Shown here piece after piece: positions 43,983 through 52,253 of a DNA stretch of 64,000 bases (positions are counted from its first letter, which is position 1; every line of letters begins with the position of its first letter). The DNA is taken from contig CAVWGP010000011.1 of NCBI GenBank assembly GCA_963754645.1, forward strand, positions 930,001 to 994,000. Direction: 5' to 3'. The notes below the pieces were generated by a model. It ran no database searches. It had not been told where the DNA came from and saw only the letters and a list, made by a program, of their open reading frames with translations. The position numbers were made by a program, and so were the translations under genes. Source of the DNA: CAVWGP01 sp963754645. GTDB lineage: Bacteria; Pseudomonadota; Alphaproteobacteria; Bin65.

Positions 43983-44838
43983 GTGGTAACCACGGCGAAC
44001 CGCTTCGGCCGCTGGCTGCTGACGCCGATGGGCGTGCTATATCTGCTGTTTCTGCTGGCGCCGGTGAGCTTCTTTCTCGCCGTCAGCGTGTTCAAATTCG
44101 CCAAGCTCGATCTCTACGAGCCGGCCTTCACGTTGGCGAATTATCAGCGCCTGTTTCTCGACAGCTATTATCAGGGCATTCTGCTCGGCACGCTCAAGAT
44201 CGCGGCGCTGGTCACGCTGTTCAGCCTGCTGCTCGGCTATCCGCTGGCGTATTTTCTCGCCCGCACCCAAAGCGCGTGGCGCGGCGTGCTGATGTTCCTC
44301 GTCATCGCGCCGCTGATGACCGGCGTCATCGTGCGCACCTATGGCTGGATCGTCCTGCTTGGCGCCGAGGGCACGGTGAACAAGGTTCTGCTGACGCTCG
44401 GCGGCGGTGCGCCGGCCGATCCAGATTCTCGAAACCGAGTTCGCCGTCGTCATGGCGCTGGTGCATATCTTGATGCCCTACATGGTGTTTCCGATTTTCT
44501 CCTCGCTCGCGGGGCAGGATCCGAACCTGGCGCGCGCGGCCAGCACCTTGGGCGCGCGGCGGTTGCGCGCCTTTTTCGAGGTGACGCTGCCCTTGAGCCG
44601 CGCCGGCATCACGATGGGCGCCGCGCTCGTCTTCACGCTCACCGCCGGCGCCATCGTCACGCCCGAGCTGCTCGGCGGCAAGAGCGTGCGCATGGTCGGC
44701 CAAACGATTTACGATCTGGTGCTCAAGACCTTCAACTGGCCGCTCGCCTCGGCGGTGGCGTCGATCCTCGTCGCCTGCCAATTCGTCGTCATCATGCTCA
44801 ATTTCCGCGGAGGGCGCCGTGCACGACAAGGCGGCTAG
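43983..44838 (+). pseudogene. potB: Spermidine/putrescine-type ABC transporter permease PotB, one frameshift
   Basis: A membrane permease of about 284 residues starting at GTG 43983 (MVTTANRFGRWLLTPMGVLYLL). The first part through LAYFLARTQSAWRGVLMFLVIAPLMTG is one frame; near 44415, in GCGCCGGCCGATCC, one extra base shifts into the frame carrying IQILETEFAVVMALVHILMPYMVFPI and the coupling loop RAASTLGARRLRAFFEVTLPLSRAG. The 856-nt length is one over a multiple of three. The repaired protein is a normal PotB. It overlaps potC by 20 bases. Confidence 0.82.
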
Positions 44839-45670
44839 CCCGGGACAGAGCGGAATCCGGCCGCCGGCGCCGCGCATCGATTGGATGCCGGCGAGCCGCC
44901 TCGGCGGGCGCGTCTTCATCGCGCTGATCTATGTTTTCCTGCTGACGCCGATTCTCATCGTCGTCTTCACCTCGTTCAACGCGACCCAGGCGAACACGTT
45001 TCCGCCGGTCGGCTTTTCGCTGCGCTGGTATCGCGAGTTCGCCGCCAACGCCAATTTCACCTCGGCGTTCAAGTTCAGCCTCACCCTCGGCTTGATCTCG
45101 GCGACGATCGCGACCTTGATCGGCTTCCTGTCGGCGTATGCCATCGTGCGCGCGCTCGGCCGCCGCCGGCGGCTCGGGCAGAGCCTGGCCCTGCTGCCGG
45201 TGATGATCCCGCATATTCTCATCAGCCTGTCGCTGCTGCTGGCGATGACGCGCATTCCGATTCCCGAGCTGGTCATGCTCGTCATCGGCCATGTCTTGAT
45301 TTGCCTGCCCTTCACCGTTGCCGGCATCATCGCGAGTTTCGAGGGCGTCGACCCGCAGCTCGAAGCGGCGGCGCTGACGCTCGGCGCCTCGCGCCTGCGT
45401 GCTTTGTGGGAGATCGTCATCCCGCTCGTGGCACCCGGCCTGCTGTCGGCGCTGATTTTCGCCTTCATCGTATCCTTCGGCGACGTTTATATCTCGCTGT
45501 TCTTGTCCGGCCCGGGCATGACGACGCTGCCGATCGAGATTTTCAGCTACATGCTGTGGGAAAGCTCGCCGGTCGTGGCTGCGATCACGACGGTGCAAAT
45601 TCTGCTGATCGTCGTGCTCGGTCTGGCGATCGAGCGCATGGTCGGGCTGCGCAAGGTGATGCGGTTCTAG
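44819..45670 (+). CDS. potC: Spermidine/putrescine-type ABC transporter permease PotC
   Basis: A 283-residue permease starting at GTG 44819 (MHDKAASPGQSGIRPPAPR). Helices begin at VFIALIYVFLLTPILIVVF; family features are the FPPVGFSLRWYREFAANANF stretch, coupling loop AAALTLGASRLRALWEIVIPLVAPG, and FGDVYISLFLSGPGMTTLPIEIF. It completes a PotDABC-type importer. Polyamines are the classic ligands, but this class also carries amidated or opine-like compounds, and the adjacent deacylases hint at an N-acyl amino acid. Confidence 0.91.
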   Translation: MHDKAASPGQSGIRPPAPRIDWMPASRLGGRVFIALIYVFLLTPILIVVFTSFNATQANTFPPVGFSLRWYREFAANANFTSAFKFSLTLGLISATIATLIGFLSAYAIVRALGRRRRLGQSLALLPVMIPHILISLSLLLAMTRIPIPELVMLVIGHVLICLPFTVAGIIASFEGVDPQLEAAALTLGASRLRALWEIVIPLVAPGLLSALIFAFIVSFGDVYISLFLSGPGMTTLPIEIFSYMLWESSPVVAAITTVQILLIVVLGLAIERMVGLRKVMRF

Positions 45671-45689
45671 TGTAAGAAGGGGAGAGGGC

Positions 45690-46673
45690 ATGCAATCGAT
45701 CGTGGTGGGTTCGGCGCGCGCCGACGGGCGCGGCGTATTCCGCGGCAAGCTTAGGACGGGCATCCTGCCCGACGGCGAGCCGCTCGAAATTCCGGTCGTC
45801 GTCGCGCGCGGCGCCGAGGACGGGCCGGTGCTGTGGCTGCACGGCTGCGTTCACGGCAACGAATATTGCGGCACGTTCACGATCCTGGAATTCATGCGCT
45901 CGCTCGATCCCAACACGCTTAAGGGCGCCGTGGTGGCGCTGCCGATCCTCAATCTCTCGGCGTTCCAGAAAATGCAGCGCATGAGCCCGTACGAGCTTTA
46001 TGGCGGCGGCGATCTCAACCGCTGTTTCCCGGGCCAGAAAGACGGGCCGCTCACCCAGCAGATCGGCCACGCGATCTACAGCAACCTCAAGCAATACGCG
46101 AATGTCCTCATCGACTATCACACCGCCTTCACCCGCGACACGTGCTGGGCGCTCTATGCCGATGTCGGCGACGCGGTGTCGAAGGCGGGCTTCGGCATCG
46201 CCAAGGCCTACGGCTTCAAGCACACGCTGCCGGCGCCGCCGACCATCCTGGGCGGCTCGTCGATGATGGCGGCGGCGAAGGACGGCATCCCGGCCTATAT
46301 CGTGGAATTGGGCGGCATCAACGCGGCCTTCACCCGCGATCAGGTGCGCGACGGCGCCGAGCGGCTGCGCAACGTGCTGCGCCACTTGAAGATGCTGCCC
46401 GGCACGGTCACCGATTACGGGCCGCTCACGCTGTTTTCCAATTTCGCCTGGTGCAACGCGCCGATCGGCGGCCTGTTCCGCGCCGCCGTCAAAACCGGCA
46501 TTCCGATCAAGAAGGGCGACAAGGTGGGCGATTTCTACAACACCCATGGCGACAAGATCGGCACCGCGCGCGCCCCGGCCTCGGGCATCGTGCTTGCGAT
46601 TCACGGCGGCCCGATCATGCCGCAGGGCGATACGCTGGTGCATATCGGCCTCAATCCCCGCCAAGCCGCCTGA
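45690..46673 (+). CDS. Succinylglutamate desuccinylase/aspartoacylase-family protein, paralog 1
   Basis: A 327-residue M14-like zinc amidohydrolase starting MQSIVVGSARADGRG. Zinc ligands His55 and Glu58 are in HGCVHGNEYCG and His144 is in IDYHTAF; the substrate-carboxylate motif is GGDLNRCFPG. The C-terminal beta domain includes AVKTGIPIKKGDKVGDFYN and ends LVHIGLNPRQAA. The family removes an acyl group from N-acyl amino acids such as N-acetylaspartate. It is the first of four tandem homologues placed 19 bases after potC. Confidence 0.9.
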   Translation: MQSIVVGSARADGRGVFRGKLRTGILPDGEPLEIPVVVARGAEDGPVLWLHGCVHGNEYCGTFTILEFMRSLDPNTLKGAVVALPILNLSAFQKMQRMSPYELYGGGDLNRCFPGQKDGPLTQQIGHAIYSNLKQYANVLIDYHTAFTRDTCWALYADVGDAVSKAGFGIAKAYGFKHTLPAPPTILGGSSMMAAAKDGIPAYIVELGGINAAFTRDQVRDGAERLRNVLRHLKMLPGTVTDYGPLTLFSNFAWCNAPIGGLFRAAVKTGIPIKKGDKVGDFYNTHGDKIGTARAPASGIVLAIHGGPIMPQGDTLVHIGLNPRQAA

Positions 46674-46683
46674 GGAGAGGACG

Positions 46684-47665
46684 ATGAAAGAAATTCGCGT
46701 CGGCAACGTCGTATCCAAGAGCAAGGGCGTCAAGAAAGGCACGCTCCGGGCCGGCACCTTGCCCGACGGGTCGGCGATGGAGCTTCCCGTCATCGTCGTG
46801 CGCGGCGCCAAGGAGGGGCCGGTGCTCTGGCTGCACGGCTGCGTGCACGGCAACGAATATTGCGGCACCTTCATCATCCACGAATTTCTGCGCAAGCTCG
46901 ATTGGCGCAAGCTCGCCGGCAGCGTCGTGGCGCTCCCGGTGCTCAACACCACGGCGTTCCAGAAAAACCAACGCATGAGCCCGTTCGAGGGATTTCAACG
47001 GCGGCGATCTCAACCGCTGCTTTCCCGGCGATGCCGGCGGCACGCTCACGCTGCAGATGGCGCACGCCATCTACCAGCCGCTGAAGCGCTATGCCGATTG
47101 CCTGGTCGATTTCCACACCGCGATGACCGAGGATGTGCGCTGGGCGCTGTTCGCCAATGTCGGCGGCAAGGCCGGCAAGCTCGGCGAAAAGATCGCGCGC
47201 GCCTTCGGCTACAAGAGCACGCTGCCCGCGCCGCCCGATATTCTCGCGGGCTCGGCCATGATGGCGGCGGCCAAGGACGGGATCGGCGCCATGATCGTCG
47301 AGTGCGGCGGCAAAGGCCCGGCTTTCGACGACGACGCGGTGGGCGACGGCGCCGAGCGACTCCGGAATATTTGCCGGAGCTTGACCATGCTGCCGGGCAA
47401 GGCGGCCGATCACGGTCCGCTGCACTATTTCTCGAATTTCGCCTGGTGCTACTCGACCCAGGGCGGCTTGTTCGAAAAATCGGTGAACTGCGGCGACCGG
47501 CTCGCCGCCGGACAGACGATCGGCCGCTATTTCGACGTCTTCGGCCAGCCCGCGGGCGAAGCCAAATCCACGCATGCCGGCATCGTGCTCGCGATCCATC
47601 CCGGCCCGGTGATGGCGGCGGGCGAAACCCTCGTTCATGTCGGGCTCGACCCGAAGGAGGTTTGA
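46684..47665 (+). pseudogene. Succinylglutamate desuccinylase/aspartoacylase-family protein, paralog 2, one frameshift
   Basis: Closest to paralog 1 (shared HGCVHGNEYCGTF). It starts MKEIRVGNVVSKSKGVKKG. The frame breaks near 46990: CCGTTCGAGGGATTTCAAC has one G too many, and without it the sequence reads FEDFNGGDLNRCFPGD, matching paralog 1. The C-terminal part, from MAHAIYQPLKRYADCLVDFHTAM to VHVGLDPKEV, is intact and carries the third zinc ligand. Length 982 nt is one base over. It is probably an intact gene with a sequencing insertion. Confidence 0.82.
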
Positions 47666-47666
47666 C

Positions 47667-48677
47667 GTGGCCGAGAGCGCAAAGACGTGGTCCGCCGCGC
47701 CGTTGAAGATCGGCTCGGCCGTGGCGGAGCCGGGACGCTGGACGCGCGGCCGGCTCGTGCTCGGCCACTATCCCGATGGGCCGATCACGACGCCGGTCAA
47801 TATCCTGTGCGGCGCCAAGCCGGGTCCGGTGCTGTGGGTCCAGGCGGCGATTTACGGCTCGGAAATCGGCGGCGCGCTCGGCATTTTGCGGCTGTTCCAG
47901 TCGCTCGATCCGAACAAAATGCGCGGCGCCATTGTCGGCGTGATGGCGGCCAATCCGCCGGCCTTCCGCGCCCAGCAGCGCAACACGCCGCTCGACGGCG
48001 AAAACCTCAATCGCCATTTCCCCGGCCGCGCCGATGGGCCGTTGTCGCCGCAAATGGCGCATGTGCTGATGGAAACCGCCTATGGCGCCGCCGACGCGAT
48101 GATGGATCTGCATTCCGGCGGCAACGAGGCCGTCGTGCCGTTTTATGCGATTTATTGGGACGACCGTTCGGCGGCGGCCAAGCGCTCGGCGGCGCTGGCG
48201 CGGGCGGCGGCGACGCCCGATCTGTGGCGTTGCACCGATGGCTGGATCGCGAACGCCATGTTCGCCCAGTTCGTCAAGCGCGGCAAACCGGGCATGATCG
48301 TCGAATGCGGCGGCGGCGGCACGCTCACCGAGCGCGAAATCGCCAACCACGCGGCGGCGATCGGCGGCGTCGCCAAGGCGATGGGCATCGTTTCGGGCAA
48401 GCCCAAGCGGCAGAAGCGCTATCGCATCGTCGGCAAATGCAAGCTCGTCTTCAACCGCCGCGGCGGCTATTTCCTGCCCGCGGTCGGCGTCGGCGACGAA
48501 GTGAAAAAAGGCCAGGTCCTCGGCCGCATCGTCAATCCGCATGGCGACATCGTCGAAACGCTGCGCGCGCCGCACGGGCCGGGATTTATTTCCGCCGTGA
48601 TGCGCCCCTATCTGCCGCTCCATGCCGGCGTCTGGATCGCCGAATGCAACCGCATCGAAGGCTATGAGAAGGGCTGA
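47667..48677 (+). CDS. Succinylglutamate desuccinylase/aspartoacylase-family protein, paralog 3, altered zinc ligand
   Basis: A 336-residue protein starting at GTG 47667 with AAGGAGG at 47653-47659. The first ligand motif, HGNE in relatives, is YGSE here (AAIYGSEIGG; Tyr63, Glu66), while His149 in MMDLHSGG and the DGENLNRHFPG block are kept. Loss of one zinc His may mean weak activity, a different metal geometry or a non-catalytic partner role. The C-terminal lipoyl-like barrel (PAVGVGDEVKKGQVLGRI) is intact. Spacing of one base from paralog 2 suggests coupling. Confidence 0.87.
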   Translation: MAESAKTWSAAPLKIGSAVAEPGRWTRGRLVLGHYPDGPITTPVNILCGAKPGPVLWVQAAIYGSEIGGALGILRLFQSLDPNKMRGAIVGVMAANPPAFRAQQRNTPLDGENLNRHFPGRADGPLSPQMAHVLMETAYGAADAMMDLHSGGNEAVVPFYAIYWDDRSAAAKRSAALARAAATPDLWRCTDGWIANAMFAQFVKRGKPGMIVECGGGGTLTEREIANHAAAIGGVAKAMGIVSGKPKRQKRYRIVGKCKLVFNRRGGYFLPAVGVGDEVKKGQVLGRIVNPHGDIVETLRAPHGPGFISAVMRPYLPLHAGVWIAECNRIEGYEKG

Positions 48678-48681
48678 CGCC

Positions 48682-49668
48682 ATGGCGAAACAAAGCAAGC
48701 GGCTTAGGGTCGGCACGGCAACGGCGGTGCCCGGCCAGCGCGTCGAAGGTCGCTTCACGCTGTCCGAATACGCCGATGCCGAGGTCGCCTCGCCGGTCGT
48801 GATCGCGTCCGGCTTGAAACCGGGGCCGGTGCTGTGGGTGCAGGGCTGCATTCACGGCACCGAAGTGGGCGGCACGCTCGGGCTGCTGCGTTTTCTCAAC
48901 GGCCTCGACCTTAGATCGATGCGCGGCTCGGTCGTGGCCGTCATGCTCGCCAACCCGCACGCCTTCCGCGCCGGCGCGCGCAACACGCCTTACGACGGCG
49001 AAAACTTGAACCGCGTCTTTCCCGGCGGGCGCAACGCGGGAACCACGGGGCAGATGGCCGATACGCTGCTGAGCAACGCGCTCCGCGTCGCCGACGCCGT
49101 GGTCGATCTTCATTCCGGCGGCGATCGTTCGATCGTGCCGTTCTATGCGCTCTATTGGAACGACGGTTCGCCGGCGGCGGCGCGCGCCGCGACCTTGGCG
49201 CGGGCGGCGGCAACGCCCGACATCTGGGCCTCGACCGACCGCTGGCTCGGCGGCGCCATGCTCGCCAAGGCGACCGAGCGCGGCACGCCCGCGCTCATCG
49301 TCGAGTGCGGCGGCGGCGGCCAAGTGCGGGATAGCGACATCGGCAATTTCGCCGCCGCGCTCGCCGGCATCGCCCGCGCCCTCGGCATCGTGCCCGGCGC
49401 GGCGCCGGAACAGGCGCAATACCGCGTCTACGACGATGCGCGGCTGGTCTACAGCACGCGCGGCGGCGTTTTTCACGCCGCGGTCGAAAGCGGCGCGATC
49501 GTGGATAAAGACGCCGTGCTCGGCCAGATCGTCGATCTCTACGGCCACACGGTCGAAACCGTCACCGCGCCGATCGGCCCGTCCTACGTCGCATCGATCC
49601 GCAAAGCCTATATGCCGGTCTATTCGGGCGAGCAGATCGCCGAATGCATCGGCATCATCGAACGTTGA
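48682..49668 (+). CDS. Succinylglutamate desuccinylase/aspartoacylase-family protein, paralog 4
   Basis: A 328-residue protein starting MAKQSKRLRVGTATAVPG at ATG 48682. It resembles paralog 3 overall (LWVQGCIHGTEVGG, VVDLHSGG, DGENLNRVFPGG) but keeps the canonical ligands His58 and Glu61. The C-terminal barrel includes VESGAIVDKDAVLGQIVDLYG. Paralogs 3 and 4 look like one duplicate pair and 1 and 2 like another, so paired or heteromeric function is possible. A binding-protein gene follows after 28 bases. Confidence 0.88.
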   Translation: MAKQSKRLRVGTATAVPGQRVEGRFTLSEYADAEVASPVVIASGLKPGPVLWVQGCIHGTEVGGTLGLLRFLNGLDLRSMRGSVVAVMLANPHAFRAGARNTPYDGENLNRVFPGGRNAGTTGQMADTLLSNALRVADAVVDLHSGGDRSIVPFYALYWNDGSPAAARAATLARAAATPDIWASTDRWLGGAMLAKATERGTPALIVECGGGGQVRDSDIGNFAAALAGIARALGIVPGAAPEQAQYRVYDDARLVYSTRGGVFHAAVESGAIVDKDAVLGQIVDLYGHTVETVTAPIGPSYVASIRKAYMPVYSGEQIAECIGIIER

Positions 49669-49696
49669 ATCGACTTTCACTCGGAGTGGATTTGCC

Positions 49697-50677
49697 ATGC
49701 GCTCGCCGCTGTCAGCCTTGCTGTCCGCCGTTCTGGCCTTCGCCGCGTCCGGTGCTGTGGCGCAGGAGAAAATCACCTATGCCGTGCTCGACGATCCGTC
49801 GCATGCCGCGCTGATCTGGGCGCTGGTCAACGGCAAGGTCAAATCGGACAAGGTCGTCATCGAGCCGAAGCCGGTCGCGATACCGGCGCTGATCCAGGCG
49901 ATCGCGACGCGGCAATACGATGTCGTGGAAACCGCGGTGCCGAGCGTGGCGCAGGCCTATGGCCGCGGGCTGCAACTGAAAATTATTTCCATCGCCCTGC
50001 GCCTGCACAAGGATGGCGAGGCCGCCGATCTGTGGGTGAAGAAAGACAGTGCGATCCAGAGCCCGCGCGACCTCAAGGGCAAGACGCTCGCGGTCTACGG
50101 CTTGCAGGCGACCGGCATTCAACTGACCCGCATCGTGCTGCAGAAAAAATACGGGCTCAACGCCGCGCTCGAAAACGGCGATGTGAAGTTCGCCGAATTG
50201 CCCGCGCCCGCGATCCCGGGCGCGATCGCGGCGGGGCGCGTCGAGGCCGGCGCGCTGATCCACATCCAGGCCTATGGCGCGCAAAAAGGCGGCGATCTGC
50301 GCTCGATCCAGGCCGGGCAGCGCGACATGGTCGAGATCTTCGGCGTGGCGCCGGTGACGGCGGTCAACGTCTCCTATCCCGACAAGCTCGCCGCGCGGCC
50401 CGAGGCGTTCCGCGAATTCAACCGCCTGCTCGCCGAATCGGCGCGCTACATGCTCGCCAATCGCGCCGAAGTGTTCGGCGCCGTGGCGCAGGACAGGAAA
50501 ATCGATCCGGCGTTTTTCGACGTCTATTTCAGCCGCTATTCGGAATTTCCGATCGCGGTCGCCGAGGACGATATCAAGGCGATCACGCGGCTGTGGGACT
50601 TGTCGAAGGAGCTGAAAATGCTCGACTCGGCCCCCGCCATCGGCGACGTTCTGTGGGAGCACGCCCTGCGCCGCTAG
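49697..50677 (+). CDS. ABC transporter substrate-binding protein, NitT/TauT (NMT1/THI5-like) family
   Basis: A 326-residue periplasmic protein. Signal peptide MRSPLSALLSAVLAFAASGAVAQ, mature start EKITYAVLDDPSHAALIWAL. Type II binding-protein elements are IPALIQAIATRQYDVVETAVPSVAQ, DLKGKTLAVYGLQATGIQ, and AAGRVEAGALIHIQAYGAQ. Such proteins bind sulfonates, thiamine precursors, nitrate or aromatic acids. It precedes two permease genes; no ATPase gene is adjacent. Confidence 0.88.
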   Translation: MRSPLSALLSAVLAFAASGAVAQEKITYAVLDDPSHAALIWALVNGKVKSDKVVIEPKPVAIPALIQAIATRQYDVVETAVPSVAQAYGRGLQLKIISIALRLHKDGEAADLWVKKDSAIQSPRDLKGKTLAVYGLQATGIQLTRIVLQKKYGLNAALENGDVKFAELPAPAIPGAIAAGRVEAGALIHIQAYGAQKGGDLRSIQAGQRDMVEIFGVAPVTAVNVSYPDKLAARPEAFREFNRLLAESARYMLANRAEVFGAVAQDRKIDPAFFDVYFSRYSEFPIAVAEDDIKAITRLWDLSKELKMLDSAPAIGDVLWEHALRR

Positions 50678-50692
50678 GCGCCGCCGCGGCCG

Positions 50693-51463
50693 ATGACGGG
50701 ACTGGCGCCGTCGACGCGCGCGCGCCGCCGCGTCGCGCACGGATTTACGATCGCCGTCCTGCTCGCCTGGCTGGCGGCGACCAATGCTGTCCCGCCCTAT
50801 CTGCTGCCCGATCCGCTCAGCGTCGCGCGGCGCCTGCTGCGTTTCTTGATCGAAGGCGGGCAGTTTTATCACGTCGCGGTTTCGCTGTTTCATCTTGGCG
50901 TGGCGGTGGCCGGCGCGCTCCTCATCGGCTGTGCGCTCGCCATGCTGCCCTTCGTCTGGCCGGTTTTCGCCTTTGCCGTCGATCGGCGCCTGGCGCCGTT
51001 TCTCAACGCCTTTTCCGGCATCGGCTGGGTCATGCTGGCGGTGCTGTGGTTCGGCGTCACCCATGGCACGGTGCTGTTCGCCATGGTCGCCGTCCTGGTG
51101 CCGTTTCCGCTCATCGCCTTGCGCACCGCGATGGCCGCGCTCGACGCCGAGCGGCTGGAAATGGCCGCGAGCTACACGCGGCGCGGCGCGCGCCGTTTCG
51201 GAAAAATCGTCCTCCCGTCGCTCGTGCCGGTTCTCGCCGCGGCGCTGCGCGCGACCTTCGGCGCGGGCTGGAAGGTCGTGCTCGTCATCGAGTTCATCGG
51301 CGGCAATTCGGGTTTGGGCTACCTGATGAACATCGCGCGCCAGCAATTCGACGCGCCCACGGTATTCGCCATCATCGTCCTAATCGTCGTCGTCGTGCAT
51401 GGATTCGACCGGCTCGTGCTGGCGCCGCTGGAAACCGCCGCCGCGCGATTTTTCGGCGGCTGA
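50693..51463 (+). CDS. NitT/TauT-family ABC transporter permease, first
   Basis: A 256-residue permease starting MTGLAPSTRARRRVAHGFTIAV. SsuC/TauC traits are LPDPLSVARRLLRFL, the FSGIGWVMLAVLWFGVTHGTVLF block, and coupling loop EMAASYTRRGARRFGKIVLPSLVP. It has about six hydrophobic segments. It is followed six bases later by a second, related permease, an arrangement implying a heterodimeric channel rather than the usual homodimer. Confidence 0.88.
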   Translation: MTGLAPSTRARRRVAHGFTIAVLLAWLAATNAVPPYLLPDPLSVARRLLRFLIEGGQFYHVAVSLFHLGVAVAGALLIGCALAMLPFVWPVFAFAVDRRLAPFLNAFSGIGWVMLAVLWFGVTHGTVLFAMVAVLVPFPLIALRTAMAALDAERLEMAASYTRRGARRFGKIVLPSLVPVLAAALRATFGAGWKVVLVIEFIGGNSGLGYLMNIARQQFDAPTVFAIIVLIVVVVHGFDRLVLAPLETAAARFFGG

Positions 51464-51469
51464 GCGGCG

Positions 51470-52228
51470 ATGCGGACGGCGCAAAAAATTCCGCTCGCGC
51501 AGCGCCTGGTCGGCGAAGGCCTGGTCTTGGCCGGCATCGCGGGTTGGTGGCTGTCCGCCGCGTCGCTCCCGCCCGGCGTCATGCCGGACCCGTTGGACGT
51601 GTCGCGGTCGCTGATCGGGCTCTTCGCCGAGCCGGCTTTTCTGCTTCACACGCTTGCCAGTCTCGGCCGCGTTCTTGCCTCGGTGGCCTTGGCCTTGGCG
51701 GCCGGCCTCGCCCTGGTTCTGCTGGCCTGGCGCTGGCCGATCCTCGAAGCCGTGGTCGCCGACCGCATTCAGCCGGTTCTGCTGGCGTTCCCTTCGCTCG
51801 GCTGGGCCCTTGTCGGCGTGACCTGGTTCGGCGCGAATGACGCCGCGGTGCTCTTCATCCAGGTCGCCATTCTAACCCCATTCTGCGTGGTCAACTTCGC
51901 GGCCGGGCTGCGCGCGCTCGATGGCGATCTCATGGAGATGGGCGGCAGCTTCGGCCGCGCGCCGTCCCGGCTGCTTGTCCGCCTCGTCCTGCCGCAGCTC
52001 TATCCGTCCGCCGTGGCCGCCGCGCGCATCGGCTATGGCGTGGCCTGGAAAGTCGCGGTCGTGGCCGAGCTGTTCGGCGCCGAGCGCGGCGTCGCCTATC
52101 TCATGCAGCAGGCCCAGGTCAAGGCCGATGCGGCCTTGGTCTTCGCCGCGTGTTTCGCCATTGTCCTTGTCTTCGTGGCCGGCGATAAGCTTGTGCTAGA
52201 ACCGCTGGCGCGACGCTACGCGAAATAA
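51470..52228 (+). CDS. NitT/TauT-family ABC transporter permease, second
   Basis: A 252-residue permease starting MRTAQKIPLAQRLVGEGLVLAG. Matching blocks to the first permease are MPDPLDVSRSLIGLF, FPSLGWALVGVTWFGANDAAVLF and coupling loop EMGGSFGRAPSRLLVRLVLPQLYP. Sequence divergence from its neighbour is high, so the pair is old. No ATPase follows; the next gene encodes an FAH-family hydrolase. The orphan ATPase at 22229-23005 is of the right family to power it. Confidence 0.88.
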   Translation: MRTAQKIPLAQRLVGEGLVLAGIAGWWLSAASLPPGVMPDPLDVSRSLIGLFAEPAFLLHTLASLGRVLASVALALAAGLALVLLAWRWPILEAVVADRIQPVLLAFPSLGWALVGVTWFGANDAAVLFIQVAILTPFCVVNFAAGLRALDGDLMEMGGSFGRAPSRLLVRLVLPQLYPSAVAAARIGYGVAWKVAVVAELFGAERGVAYLMQQAQVKADAALVFAACFAIVLVFVAGDKLVLEPLARRYAK

Positions 52229-52253
52229 CCATCCGGCTCCGAGGACGAACGAC

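Noticed and set aside
548..47665. Programmed +1 ribosomal frameshifting as a common explanation for broken genes
   Set aside because: The contexts have no shared slippery codon, stop or stimulatory structure, and they occur in unrelated genes and even three times in one gene.
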